Assembly (NCBI RefSeq): GCF_001039575.1
Contig: NZ_JIBT01000045.1
Span: forward strand, 29,783 to 93,782
Direction of reading: 5' to 3'
From: Halomonas sp. PR-M31
GTDB taxonomy: Bacteria; Pseudomonadota; Gammaproteobacteria; Pseudomonadales; Halomonadaceae
DNA length: 64,000 nt
Shown here: positions 9,407 through 18,726 of the stretch, in pieces
Numbering within the stretch: the first letter of the stretch is position 1
Layout: each line of letters starts with the position of its first letter
Translations under genes and position numbers: made by a program
The notes under the pieces: generated by a model
Seen by the model: only the letters and a program-made list of their open reading frames with translations
Told to the model about the DNA's origin: nothing
Database searches by the model: none

Positions 9407-10137
9407 ACCAAAATATGACGTCGTTTCTTACAAAAAGGCATGATCAGACAAGTTGGACGGACTACATGGCAAGCCGCGCCCAGATAGCGCGCAATCCTTG
9501 TCTTCAGCGTTTTTACACCGCCGGTGTTCCAGATCCTCGAACGCCCATCCGAGATGTGCCATTAGTGGCGCTGGATCTGGAAACCACCGGGCTCGATGCG
9601 GTGCGCCACGGCATCGTCAGCGTCGGCGCACTGCCCTTTACACTGCAGCGCATTTCTCTTGCCCAACGTCACTATTGGGTGGTGCAACCCCGCCAGCCGC
9701 TGAGCGAAGAATCCATTACCTATCACCATATTACCCACTCCGAGATCGAGACGGCGCCGGATCTCGGCGACATACTGGCGGAGCTGCTGGAGGTGCTCGC
9801 AGGCAGTCTGGTGGTGGTGCATTATCGCAACATTGAGCGCCCCTTTCTTGATCGTGCGACCCGTACCCGGATGGGCGAAAATCTGCTGTTTCCCATGATC
9901 GATACCATGCAGCTGGAGGCACGGGTGCATCGCAAACGGCGCTGGGCCTGGCTGAAGCGGCTCAGCGGGCGTCCCTCTGCCTCGTTGCGCCTGGCGGAAA
10001 GCAGAGAGCGCTATAACCTGCCGTTCTATACCGGACACCATGCGTTGCTGGATGCGCTGGCCACGGCGGAGCTGTTTCAGGCCCAGATCGCACGACACTA
10101 TTCGCCGCACACCCCGATCAGTGATCTGTGGTGCTAG
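9403..10137 (+). CDS. DnaQ-like 3'-5' exonuclease
   Basis: The 244-aa protein has the DEDDh exonuclease motifs: ExoI DLETTGLD (about residues 58-65), ExoII VVHYRNIERPFLD and ExoIII HHALLDALATAEL. A TTG start at 9403 overlaps the preceding stop and has GAAGGG just upstream; ATG 9415 is the alternative. The family removes nucleotides from 3' ends of DNA or RNA. There is no polymerase subunit here, so it is a stand-alone exonuclease rather than the replicative epsilon subunit. Translational coupling to the DUF294 protein suggests a common pathway. Confidence 0.82.
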   Translation: MNQNMTSFLTKRHDQTSWTDYMASRAQIARNPCLQRFYTAGVPDPRTPIRDVPLVALDLETTGLDAVRHGIVSVGALPFTLQRISLAQRHYWVVQPRQPLSEESITYHHITHSEIETAPDLGDILAELLEVLAGSLVVVHYRNIERPFLDRATRTRMGENLLFPMIDTMQLEARVHRKRRWAWLKRLSGRPSASLRLAESRERYNLPFYTGHHALLDALATAELFQAQIARHYSPHTPISDLWC

Positions 10138-10156
10138 AGCTACCCTGCTAAGGCGC

Positions 10157-11827
10157 TCAGTGGCCTCGCGGCTCCCCACGCAAGCCCTTCACGATGCCAA
10201 AGCAAGCCGCCAGCAATACCAGGGCGAAGGGCAGGCCAGTCGCCACCACCATGGCCTGCAGCGCGTTGATCCCCCCGCCCAGCAGCAAAGCGATGGCAAT
10301 CAGCCCCTCAATAATGGCCCAGAAGACGCGCTGGATGGTAGGAGCATTGATCTTGCCGCCGGCGGTGATGGCGTCTATTACCAGCGAGCCTGAATCCGAA
10401 GAGGTCACGAAGAAGATCAGCACCAGCAAAATGCCGATGGTCGACGTTATCGTGCTCAAGGGCAGTTGCTCGAGCATCACGAACAGCTTGAGTTCCAGCG
10501 CTGCGTCCTGCACGGCGGTATAGCCACCGATGACCTGGTCGATGGCAGTACCCCCGAAGGCACTGAACCAGACGATGCAGGCAAGCGATGGCACCACCAG
10601 CACGGCGATCAAAAATTCGCGCACGGTGCGCCCGCGGCTGACCCGGGCAATGAACATGCCCACGAACGGCGACCAGCTGATCCAGAAAGCCCAGTAAAAG
10701 GCATTCCAGCCCTGGCTATAGTTGAGATCGTCTCGGCCAAAGGGATTGGACAGCGCCGGCAGATAGGTGAAATAGGCTTTCAAGTTGTCGAACAGGCCGG
10801 TGGCGATGGCCAGGGTCGGCCCGGTAATGACGACGAAGACCAGCAGCAAAAGGGCCAGGATCATGTTGACCTCGGAAAGCCGCCGTACGCCTTTATCGAG
10901 CCCCGCCAACACCGAGATCAGCGCGATGGCGGTGATGACGAGAATCAACGTGATTTTGGTGACATTGCCCCCGGGCGCGCCAAACAGATAGTTGAGCCCC
11001 GCCGTGGCCTGCTCGGCGCCAAGGCCCAAGGCAGTCGCAAGCCCGAATAGGGTCGCGAATACCGCTAGTATGTCCACGATGTGGCCCGGCCAGCCCCATA
11101 TCCGCTCGCCCAGCAGCGGGTAGAAGAGCGAGCGCATGGTCAGGGGCAAGCCCTTGTTAAAGGTGAACAGCGCCAAGGCCAAAGCCACGACGGCGTAGAT
11201 GGCCCAAGCGTCCAGGGACCAGTGCAGGAGTGCTGCGGCCATGCCCAGTTTCGCCGCCACCTCGGGCTGGCCCTCGGCGCCGCCCAACGGCGCCCAGTCG
11301 GTACGAATGCCCTTATCGCCGACGCTTGTGCCATCAAGTGCTGCGGAGAAATGCGTCACGGGCTCCGATACGCCGTAGAACAAGAGGCCGATGCCCATGC
11401 CCGCGGCAAACAGCATGGCGAACCAGCCCAGATAGGAATGATCCGGTCGCGCATCCGTGCCGCCCAGGCGCACCTTGCCATAGGGCGAAAAGATCAGCCC
11501 GAGGCACAGCACCAGGAAAATATCCACGGACAGGATGAAAAACCAGGTCAGGTTTCCAGTCAGCCAGCTTCTCAAACCCTCGAAGATCGGGCCTACCTGA
11601 TCTTGAAAGGCTAAGGTCAACACCAGGAAGATGACGATGATCAACGCAGAAAAGCCGAACACTTTGCTGTGAATATCAAGGCTGATGCCGGCCCGGGCGC
11701 CTTGAAAATTGTCCTGACCGATGACGTAGTCCGTATCGATCAGCTCAGCTTCGCCTGAGGGGGCGGGAATACCTTCCTGTTGCGTCTTGGCACCTGCATC
11801 GTCCGTGCTGCTGGCAGTGGTGGTCAT
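10157..11827 (-). CDS. BCCT family betaine/choline/carnitine transporter (copy 1)
   Basis: A 556-aa secondary carrier with about 12 membrane helices and the BCCT glycine stretch AAGMGIGLLFYGVSEP (helix 3), the tryptophan segment YWAFWISWSPFVGMF (helix 8) and the sodium-site segment FVTSSDSGSL. These are the features of Na+-coupled BetP-like uptake of compatible solutes in the inner membrane. The start at 11827 is preferred over 11839 because GGAG lies 7 nt upstream of it. In helix 8 it has WAFW where copies 2 and 3 have WAWW. The gene is convergent with the exonuclease, only 19 nt apart. Substrate not determinable. Confidence 0.88.
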   Translation of the reverse strand: MTTTASSTDDAGAKTQQEGIPAPSGEAELIDTDYVIGQDNFQGARAGISLDIHSKVFGFSALIIVIFLVLTLAFQDQVGPIFEGLRSWLTGNLTWFFILSVDIFLVLCLGLIFSPYGKVRLGGTDARPDHSYLGWFAMLFAAGMGIGLLFYGVSEPVTHFSAALDGTSVGDKGIRTDWAPLGGAEGQPEVAAKLGMAAALLHWSLDAWAIYAVVALALALFTFNKGLPLTMRSLFYPLLGERIWGWPGHIVDILAVFATLFGLATALGLGAEQATAGLNYLFGAPGGNVTKITLILVITAIALISVLAGLDKGVRRLSEVNMILALLLLVFVVITGPTLAIATGLFDNLKAYFTYLPALSNPFGRDDLNYSQGWNAFYWAFWISWSPFVGMFIARVSRGRTVREFLIAVLVVPSLACIVWFSAFGGTAIDQVIGGYTAVQDAALELKLFVMLEQLPLSTITSTIGILLVLIFFVTSSDSGSLVIDAITAGGKINAPTIQRVFWAIIEGLIAIALLLGGGINALQAMVVATGLPFALVLLAACFGIVKGLRGEPRGH

Positions 11828-11918
11828 CGAAAACTCCATGAATAAAGCGAGATGATTAGACGGTTGTCAGGGTACTTGGCCCGGGCAATAAACGAAACGC
11901 TCCGCGGCCAGACATGAA

Positions 11919-11942
11919 AACGACGGCCCTGAGACCGTCGTT
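11919..11942 (-). terminator. Rho-independent terminator of BCCT copy 2
   Basis: Read on the minus strand, AACGACGG and CCGTCGTT form an 8-bp stem around an 8-nt loop, followed by a T run. It lies about 20 nt after the copy-2 stop and separates it from copy 1, so copies 1 and 2 are probably separate transcripts. Confidence 0.65.
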
Positions 11943-11962
11943 CAAGTAACGCAAGTCGTTGC

Positions 11963-13624
11963 TTAATCACGCGGCTCGCTCATCAGCCCCCTGACGATGG
12001 CGTAGCAGCAGGCGAGCAGTACCAGAGTGAAAGGCAGTCCTGTGGAGATGACGCCTGCCTGAAGCGCCGTCAAGCCTCCGCCCAGCAACAGGGCAATGGC
12101 AATGACGCCTTCGATGATGGCCCAGAAAACGCGCTGTATTCTGGGGGCGTTTACTTTGCCGCCGGCGGCAAGGGAGTCGATCACCAACGAGCCGGAATCC
12201 GAGGTGGTGGTGAAGAAGACGATGACCAGCACGATGCCCAAGAACGATGTGATCGACGACAAGGGCAGTTGTCCCAGCATGACGAAGAGCTGCAGTTCCA
12301 GCGCCGCGTTCTCAACGCCCTCGAACCCTTCAGTAACGACCTGATGAATGGCGGTATTGCCGAAAGCGGTCATCCAGATGATCGACACGATCGACGGAAT
12401 CAACAGTACGGCAATCAGGAATTCCCGCACGCTGCGGCCCCGGCTGATGCGAGCGACGAACATGCCGACAAGCGGCGTGATGCTGATCCACCAGGCCCAG
12501 TAGAAGGCGGTCCAGTCTTGAACGAAGCCGCTGTCGTCGCGGCCGAAGGGATTGGACAGGGCCGGTAGATAGGTCACATAGGACGCCAGGTTCTTGAAGA
12601 AACCGCTGATGAGATACAAGGTCGGCCCCACGGCGATCACGAATACCAGCAGCAGAAACGCTAGCACCATATTGACCTGGGAAAGACGCTGTACGCCCTT
12701 GTCCATGCCCGCCAGAATGGAGAGCAGGGCGATGGCGGTGATACCCATGATCAATAGCACCATGGTGATGTTGTTGTTTGGAATACCGAACAGATATTCC
12801 ATGCCCGCGGTGGCCTGAGACGCGCCGAAGCCAAGAGATGTTGCCAGACCAAACAGAGTCGCGAATACCGCCAGGATATCGACGATGTGTCCCGGCCAAC
12901 CCCAAATGCGCTCTCCCAGGATGGGGTAGAAGATAGAGCGCATGGTCAGCGGCAGCCCTTTATTGAAGGAAAAAAGCGCCAGCGCCAGAGCGACTACCGC
13001 ATAAATGGCCCAGGGGTGCAGACCCCAATGAAAGATAGTGGCGGCCATGGCCAACTGGGTGGCTTTGGCGGAGTCACTAGATGCTGCGCCCAGCGGTGCC
13101 GAATCCGTGCGCAGGCCATTTTCCGTGACAATACCGCCAGAGGCGTCGCTGAAATGAGTGATCGGCTCGGCGACGCCATAAAATATCAAACCGATGGCCA
13201 TGCCTGCGGCAAATAGCATGGCGACCCAGCCGGTGTAGCTGAAATCCGGTTTCGCGTACTTGCCGCCAAGCCTGATCTTGCCATAGGGCGAAAAGATCAG
13301 GCCGACGCACAGCACTACGAAAATATTCGCGGACAGCATGAAGAACCAAGCTAGATTGCCGGTCAGCCAAGCACGCATGCTGCTGAAAACCGGCTCGACC
13401 TCGTTTTGAAACGCCAAGGTGACAGCGACGAAAAACACCACCATTAAAGACGATACGAGAAAAACCTTACCGTGCAGATCGACGTTCACGCCAAATTTTC
13501 GGGCCGTGACGTTGTCCTGCCCGATCACGTAATCAGTATCGATGAGATTGGTGGGGCCTTCCGGGGTAGGAACGCCTTCAGTGCTTTCATCGTTCGTCGA
13601 GGAAGAGGATGATTTATTGCTCAA
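11963..13624 (-). CDS. BCCT family betaine/choline/carnitine transporter (copy 2, variant motif)
   Basis: A 553-aa BCCT carrier paralogous to its two neighbours; all share the N-terminal LIDTDYVIGQDN segment. It differs at functional positions: the helix-3 stretch reads AAGMAIGLIFYG (GMGIG in the others), and helix 8 reads WWISITPLVGMF instead of WWISWSPFVGMF. The latter replaces one of the tryptophans that line the betaine pathway in BetP. A different substrate or coupling is plausible but is inference. The start is TTG 13624, with AAGGAG 9 nt upstream. It has its own terminator. Confidence 0.88.
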   Translation of the reverse strand: MSNKSSSSSTNDESTEGVPTPEGPTNLIDTDYVIGQDNVTARKFGVNVDLHGKVFLVSSLMVVFFVAVTLAFQNEVEPVFSSMRAWLTGNLAWFFMLSANIFVVLCVGLIFSPYGKIRLGGKYAKPDFSYTGWVAMLFAAGMAIGLIFYGVAEPITHFSDASGGIVTENGLRTDSAPLGAASSDSAKATQLAMAATIFHWGLHPWAIYAVVALALALFSFNKGLPLTMRSIFYPILGERIWGWPGHIVDILAVFATLFGLATSLGFGASQATAGMEYLFGIPNNNITMVLLIMGITAIALLSILAGMDKGVQRLSQVNMVLAFLLLVFVIAVGPTLYLISGFFKNLASYVTYLPALSNPFGRDDSGFVQDWTAFYWAWWISITPLVGMFVARISRGRSVREFLIAVLLIPSIVSIIWMTAFGNTAIHQVVTEGFEGVENAALELQLFVMLGQLPLSSITSFLGIVLVIVFFTTTSDSGSLVIDSLAAGGKVNAPRIQRVFWAIIEGVIAIALLLGGGLTALQAGVISTGLPFTLVLLACCYAIVRGLMSEPRD

Positions 13625-13697
13625 GGGCGTCGTCTCCTTGTCGTTTGTACAAAAAATTGCTTGCGTGGGATATGCAATGAAAAAGTATAACCAAAAA

Positions 13698-13728
13698 GGG
13701 CAGGGCTTTTTCTTACAAAGCCCTGCCC
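13698..13728 (-). terminator. Rho-independent terminator of BCCT copy 3
   Basis: A perfect 12-bp stem (AAAGCCCTGCCC with GGGCAGGGCTTT, 7-nt loop). On the minus strand it is followed by five T residues. It lies 18 nt after the copy-3 stop and ends that transcript before copy 2. Confidence 0.8.
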
Positions 13729-13746
13729 CTGCATGCTACGAACCTG

Positions 13747-15387
13747 TTAGCTACGTGGTTCGCTCATGAGCCCCTTGACGATCGCGTAGCACCCTACCAG
13801 CAGAATCAGGGCAAAGGGCAGTCCGGTGGTCAGCACCGCTGCCTGCAATGCCTCCAGGCCACCTCCCAGCAGCAGCGCGATGGCGATCGCCCCTTCAATG
13901 AGCGCCCAGAAGATACGCTGAGACTTGGGTGCGTCCACCTTGCCGCCGGAGGTGATGGAGTCGATGACCAGGGAGCCGGAGTCCGAGGAGGTGATGAAGA
14001 ACACCATGACCAGCACGATGCCGACGAAGGACGTGATGGCCGACAGTGGCAACTGGCCCAGCATCTCGAACAGCTGTAGTTCGACCGCGGCATCCGCGAC
14101 GCCCTCGAAGCCCGAGGTGTACTGCTCGATGGCGGTACCGCCGAAAGCGGTCATCCACAGTACCGACACCAGCATCGGTACCAGCAGTACGGCGATCAAA
14201 AATTCACGCACCGTGCGGCCGCGACTGACCCGGGCAATGAACATGCCGACGAAGGGCGACCAAGAGATCCACCAGGCCCAGTAGAACGCAGTCCAGCCCC
14301 CTACGAAATCGCTATCCTCGCGGCCGAAGGGATTGGATAGCGCCGGCAGATCCTTGAGATAGGAGAGCAGGTTTTCAAAGAAGCCGGTAGCGATCATCAG
14401 GGTAGGGCCGACGACGATCACGAACAGCAGCAGCAAGAACGCAAGCCCCATGTTGACTTGGGAAAGACGCTGAACGCCCTTGTCCACACCCGCGACCACG
14501 GACCCCAGCGCCACGAGGGTAATGCCTATGATCAGCACCACCATGGTGAGGTTGTTGTTGGGCGTGTCGAACAGATAATGCAGCCCCGCGGACGCCTGGG
14601 CGGCTCCCAATCCTAGCGAGGTGGCCAGACCGAACAGGGTGGCGAATACTGCCAGGATATCGATGACATGCCCCGGCCATCCCCATATGCGCTCTCCCAG
14701 AATGGGATAGAAGATAGAGCGCATGGTCAGCGGTAGCCCCTTGTTGTAGGAAAAAAGCGCCAGGGCCAGCGCGACGACTGCATAGGTCGCCCAGGGGTGT
14801 AAGCCCCAGTGGAAGATGGTAGCCGCCATGCCAAGCGAAATGGCACCCTGTTGATCGCCCTGAGCGCCGCTGAGTGGTGCACCGGCACTACCTTCAAGCG
14901 CGGTATTGAAGTGGGTCAGCGGTTCTGCCACGCCGTAGAACATGAGTCCGATACCCATGCCTGCAGCGAACAGCATGGCAAACCAGCCGGCGTAGCTGAA
15001 GTCCGGCTTTGAATCGGGCCCACCCAGTCGAACCTTGCCTAAAGGAGTGAAGATCAAAACCACCGTCAACAGTACAAAGACATTGGCGGCAAACAGGAAT
15101 ACCCAGCTGAGATTCCCGGTCAACCAGGTTCTCGCACCGTTAAACGCCGTTCCCATCTGGTCCGGCAGAACCAACGTGATGACGACGAAAAACAGCACCA
15201 GCAGCGAAGACACCATGAAAACCTTGCCGTGAAGGTCCAGATCGATGCCGAGCTTTCTGGTTTGAATGTTGTCCTGACCGATCACGTAATCGGTGTCGAT
15301 CAGATTTGTTGGGCCCTCTGGCGAAGGGATGCCTTCCATTCCATCGCCGGAGTCTGGTGTATTGCCTGGATCAGAATTGTTCCCCAT
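13747..15387 (-). CDS. BCCT family betaine/choline/carnitine transporter (copy 3)
   Basis: A 546-aa BCCT carrier with the classical motifs: AAGMGIGLMFYGVAEP, YWAWWISWSPFVGMF and FITSSDSGSL. It therefore matches the canonical BetP pattern best of the three. The start ATG 15387 has GGAGA 6 nt upstream; ATG 15393 directly abuts that site and is less likely. Long acidic N-terminal tails without membrane segments precede helix 1 in all three copies. Likely role: Na+-dependent import of glycine betaine or a related osmoprotectant under salt stress. Confidence 0.88.
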   Translation of the reverse strand: MGNNSDPGNTPDSGDGMEGIPSPEGPTNLIDTDYVIGQDNIQTRKLGIDLDLHGKVFMVSSLLVLFFVVITLVLPDQMGTAFNGARTWLTGNLSWVFLFAANVFVLLTVVLIFTPLGKVRLGGPDSKPDFSYAGWFAMLFAAGMGIGLMFYGVAEPLTHFNTALEGSAGAPLSGAQGDQQGAISLGMAATIFHWGLHPWATYAVVALALALFSYNKGLPLTMRSIFYPILGERIWGWPGHVIDILAVFATLFGLATSLGLGAAQASAGLHYLFDTPNNNLTMVVLIIGITLVALGSVVAGVDKGVQRLSQVNMGLAFLLLLFVIVVGPTLMIATGFFENLLSYLKDLPALSNPFGREDSDFVGGWTAFYWAWWISWSPFVGMFIARVSRGRTVREFLIAVLLVPMLVSVLWMTAFGGTAIEQYTSGFEGVADAAVELQLFEMLGQLPLSAITSFVGIVLVMVFFITSSDSGSLVIDSITSGGKVDAPKSQRIFWALIEGAIAIALLLGGGLEALQAAVLTTGLPFALILLVGCYAIVKGLMSEPRS

Positions 15388-15393
15388 TAGCAT

Positions 15394-15680
15394 TCTCCAT
15401 TGTTATGGATTTGATTCTTAGCTGTGAATTCGACTCTCAAGGCCATACGAAGATACGGAAGCAGCAGCGACTGACGACAGGTGGCTGCTGAGCAGACATG
15501 ATGACATGAAATCATCACAATAAGTGCACGCTTACGGTTAAGCGCCTGTTGAACAAATGCGAGAAGCGGACAATTATGCGGATTTTTCAGCCCTTATTCA
15601 AAAGTATCCGGATCAGCAACCGGCAGGTTCGAACGCAGCTGGCGCACCATGTGCGCTGTTTCGCGACCTGGCGTTGCGCT
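15394..15680. other. Intergenic region between BCCT copy 3 and the dnaX promoter
   Basis: No convincing gene. A dyad TGATGA-N7-TCATCA at 15499-15517 lies about 110 bp upstream of the BCCT copy-3 start and could be an operator. A shorter CAGCAGC/GCTGCTG inverted repeat lies near 15464-15490. Confidence 0.3.
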
Positions 15681-15708
15681 TTGCGCGACTCTTCCCAAGG
15701 GCTAGAAT
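15681..15708 (+). promoter_or_regulatory. Candidate sigma70 promoter of dnaX
   Basis: TTGCGC, a 16-bp spacer and TAGAAT lie about 65 bp before the dnaX start codon, in the expected orientation. Confidence 0.5.
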
Positions 15709-15772
15709 GTAAACCGGAAGTCGTTCCTTTTTCGGCAAATCCATCATTCTTCCCGCAAGGAATCCGCGCTCA

Positions 15773-17719
15773 ATGAGCTATCAGGTACTGGCCCGCAAAT
15801 GGCGCCCGCGCACCTTCCATGAGCTGGTAGGCCAAGAGCATGTGCAGCGTGCCCTGGTCAATGCCCTGGATCAGGGTCGGCTGCACCATGCCTACTTGTT
15901 TACCGGTACCCGCGGCGTGGGCAAGACGACCTTGGCCCGTATTCTGGCCAAGTGCCTGAACTGCACCGCAGGCGGACGCGGCGATGAAGGCGTGACCTCA
16001 CGACCTTGCGGTCAATGTGATAGCTGTCGTGCCATCGACGAAGGCCGCTTCGTCGATCTGATCGAGGTGGACGCCGCCTCACGCACCAAGGTCGAGGATA
16101 CGCGAGAGTTATTGGACAACGTCCAGTACGCCCCGGCCCAGGGGCGCTACAAGGTGTATCTCATCGACGAGGTGCACATGCTCTCCACCCACAGTTTCAA
16201 TGCGCTGTTGAAGACCTTGGAAGAGCCGCCGCCCCATGTGAAGTTCCTGCTGGCTACCACGGACCCGCAGAAACTGCCCGTTACGGTGCTGTCTCGCTGC
16301 CTGCAATTCACCCTAAAGAACATGTCGCCGGAGCGCATCGTCGAACATCTGGACCGGGTATTGACCGCCGAAGACGTGACCTTCGAGCAGGATGCCCTGT
16401 GGCTGCTGGGCAAGTCAGCAGACGGCTCCATGCGCGATGCCATGAGCCTCACGGACCAGGCTATCGCCTTCGGTCAGGGAACGGTCACGCGCCCGGACGT
16501 GGCCGCCATGCTGGGCACGCTGGATCAGCGCATGCTGCTGGCGCTGGTCGAGGCGTTGGCTGACGTGGACGCAGCGCGGGTGTTGAACGAGATTGCGGCC
16601 TTGGCGGAGCAGGGGCCGGATTTCGCCGGTGTGCTGGACGATTTGACCGGCGTTTTTCATCGTCTGGCCATTGCACAGATGGTGCCGAATGCGCTGGACA
16701 ACGGCCATGGTGACCGGGATGCTCTGCTTGCCCTGGCGGCCCGTTTCACCGCCGAGGACATACAGCTTTATTACCAGATTGGTCTGCAGGGCCGAACCGA
16801 CATGGAGAGCGCACCGGATGCGCGCACTGCGCTTGAAATGACACTGCTGCGCATGCTGGCGTTTCGCCCTCAAGGCGTTCCCAAACCGGCCCAGACGCCG
16901 CTGCCGCTTCGCGGTGAATCGAGCCAAGCTCAGCCGGCTCCCGCTTCCTCATCGCCATCGCTTCAGGAAACACCTTCTTCCATGCCCTCTGCGGCGGAAA
17001 GCGCCGTGGGCGGCGAGCATGAAAGCGTTCAGCATGACGAGAACGGCCAGGACGCCGACAATGCTCACCAAGCGGATGAATCGCAGGATTTGCCCCCCTG
17101 GGAAGCCTTGCCGACAGCCCCACCAGAGTATGCTGACGAACCCTTGCAGGCAGTCGAAAAAGAACCGGTCGAAGAGCCAGTGAAAGAACCGGTACCGGTA
17201 GAAGAGCCTGGAGAAGAACCTGCCAAGGAAGAACCGGTAAACGAAAAGCCGGTAGAAGAGGAGTCAGCAGAAAAGGCAACTCAATCGCAGCAAGAACCTA
17301 TATCGCCTCAGGTACCGGATGCATTGGATCATGATGCCTGGCTGGCCCTGTTTCCGCGCTTGACGCTATCCGGCTTGACTCGCAATCTGGCGGCCCACTG
17401 CATTCTGGATGAGGACGATGGCACCCAGGTGCAGCTGCGACTCGATCCGAGTCAGGCGGCAATGAATGCGGATATTCATGTCGAGCGCATTCAGCGGGCC
17501 CTTTCCGAGATCGGGATCGAACGACGCCTGAGCGTGGAGCCCGAGGCCATCCCCGATAACATAGAGACGCCTAAGTTGCGCAACGATCGCGAAACCGCGG
17601 AGCGACACACGATAGCGGTTGAAGCGTTGCGTGGCGATCCCCACATCCAGCAGTTGGAGCAGGCATTTGGCGCTCGTCTGCTGGAGCAGACTGTTGCGCC
17701 TGCGGCGCAGCCCGATTGA
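15773..17719 (+). CDS. dnaX: DNA polymerase III subunits tau/gamma
   Basis: The 648-aa clamp-loader ATPase of the replisome. Walker [10 protein letters not shown] is at residues 45-53, zinc ligands are Cys64, Cys79, Cys82 and Cys85, and Walker B contains [12 protein letters not shown]+ lid and collar domains follow to about residue 370. A linker rich in Glu, Pro and Val (about 440-510, repeated EEPV/KEPV units) leads to the tau-specific C-terminal domain that contacts polymerase and helicase. The ATG is preceded by AAGGAA. No A6G-type slippery heptamer is visible, so a short gamma form made as in E. coli is not supported. It is the first gene of a dnaX-ybaB-recR run. Confidence 0.95.
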   Translation: MSYQVLARKWRPRTFHELVGQEHVQRALVNALDQGRLHHAYLFTGTRGVGKTTLARILAKCLNCTAGGRGDEGVTSRPCGQCDSCRAIDEGRFVDLIEVDAASRTKVEDTRELLDNVQYAPAQGRYKVYLIDEVHMLSTHSFNALLKTLEEPPPHVKFLLATTDPQKLPVTVLSRCLQFTLKNMSPERIVEHLDRVLTAEDVTFEQDALWLLGKSADGSMRDAMSLTDQAIAFGQGTVTRPDVAAMLGTLDQRMLLALVEALADVDAARVLNEIAALAEQGPDFAGVLDDLTGVFHRLAIAQMVPNALDNGHGDRDALLALAARFTAEDIQLYYQIGLQGRTDMESAPDARTALEMTLLRMLAFRPQGVPKPAQTPLPLRGESSQAQPAPASSSPSLQETPSSMPSAAESAVGGEHESVQHDENGQDADNAHQADESQDLPPWEALPTAPPEYADEPLQAVEKEPVEEPVKEPVPVEEPGEEPAKEEPVNEKPVEEESAEKATQSQQEPISPQVPDALDHDAWLALFPRLTLSGLTRNLAAHCILDEDDGTQVQLRLDPSQAAMNADIHVERIQRALSEIGIERRLSVEPEAIPDNIETPKLRNDRETAERHTIAVEALRGDPHIQQLEQAFGARLLEQTVAPAAQPD

Positions 17720-17748
17720 TTTTATAAACAACCCCTAGAGGTGACAGC

Positions 17749-18075
17749 ATGTTCAAGGGCGGAATGGGTAACCTGATGAAGCAGGCCCAGGAAATGCAGG
17801 AAAAGATGCAGCAGGTGCAGGAGGAGATTGCCCAGGCTGAAGTGCTTGGTGAAGCAGGTGCGGGCATGATCAAGGTCACCATGAACGGTCGCCATGACGT
17901 GAGCAGGGTCGAGATCGATCCCTCTCTCATGGAAGAAGACAAGGAAATGCTCGAAGATCTACTGGCCGCTGCGGTCAACGATGCGGTGCGCAAGGTCGAA
18001 AGCGCCTCCAAGGCCAAGATGGAAGAGGCCACTTCCGGCTTGAACTTGCCCCCCGGCTTCAAGATGCCGTTCTAA
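17749..18075 (+). CDS. ybaB: YbaB/EbfC nucleoid-associated protein
   Basis: A 108-aa protein with the family's pattern: N-terminal [22 protein letters not shown] coiled segment, central beta part ([23 protein letters not shown]) and a C-terminal helix. The family forms dimers that bind DNA. It sits between dnaX and recR, as in most Gammaproteobacteria, and its stop overlaps the recR ATG by one base. Confidence 0.93.
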   Translation: MFKGGMGNLMKQAQEMQEKMQQVQEEIAQAEVLGEAGAGMIKVTMNGRHDVSRVEIDPSLMEEDKEMLEDLLAAAVNDAVRKVESASKAKMEEATSGLNLPPGFKMPF

Positions 18076-18680
18076 TGGGGTTTTCGCCGCTGGTCGATCG
18101 GCTGCTTGAAAGCCTTAGAGTACTTCCCGGTGTGGGACCGAAGACCGCTCAGCGCATGGCGCTGCATCTGTTGGAGCGTGATCGCGAAGGCGGGCAGCGG
18201 TTGACGGAGGTGTTGGCTCGTGCATTGACGGAGGTTGGCTATTGTCAGCGCTGCCGGACCCTCACGGAAGAAGATATCTGTGCACTGTGCAGCAGTTCTC
18301 GCCGGGACGAGGCGTTGCTATGTATCGTCGAGTCACCGGCGGACATGCTCGCCATCGAAGAAGCGGGGGGGTATCGTGGCCAGTATTATGTGCTGCATGG
18401 TCATCTTTCCCCGCTCGATGGCATCGGCCCCGAAGACATTGGGCTCGACCGGCTCGATGGGCGTCTTGATGAGGGTGGGATCGAAGAGGTCATTCTCGCG
18501 ACCAACCCTACCATCGAAGGTGAGGCGACAGCGCATTATATCGCTGAACAGCTACGCGAGCGGGGCATTCGCATGTCACGGTTGGCCTATGGAGTACCCA
18601 TGGGCGGCGAGCTGGAATATGTCGACGGTGGCACCCTGAGTCGTGCCTTTAATGGCCGTCTGCCCTTTGGCGGCGAATGA
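18075..18680 (+). CDS. recR: Recombination mediator protein RecR
   Basis: A 201-aa protein with a helix-hairpin-helix ([13 protein letters not shown], about 17-29), a four-cysteine zinc site (Cys57, Cys60, Cys69, Cys72) and a Toprim domain ([18 protein letters not shown] onward). With RecO and RecF it loads RecA at single-stranded gaps. Length and neighbours match the standard gene, and it is translationally coupled to ybaB. Confidence 0.95.
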   Translation: MGFSPLVDRLLESLRVLPGVGPKTAQRMALHLLERDREGGQRLTEVLARALTEVGYCQRCRTLTEEDICALCSSSRRDEALLCIVESPADMLAIEEAGGYRGQYYVLHGHLSPLDGIGPEDIGLDRLDGRLDEGGIEEVILATNPTIEGEATAHYIAEQLRERGIRMSRLAYGVPMGGELEYVDGGTLSRAFNGRLPFGGE

Positions 18681-18726
18681 TTCGCCCCATTCACAACAAG
18701 TATTCATATAGATAACTGAAGTCCAC

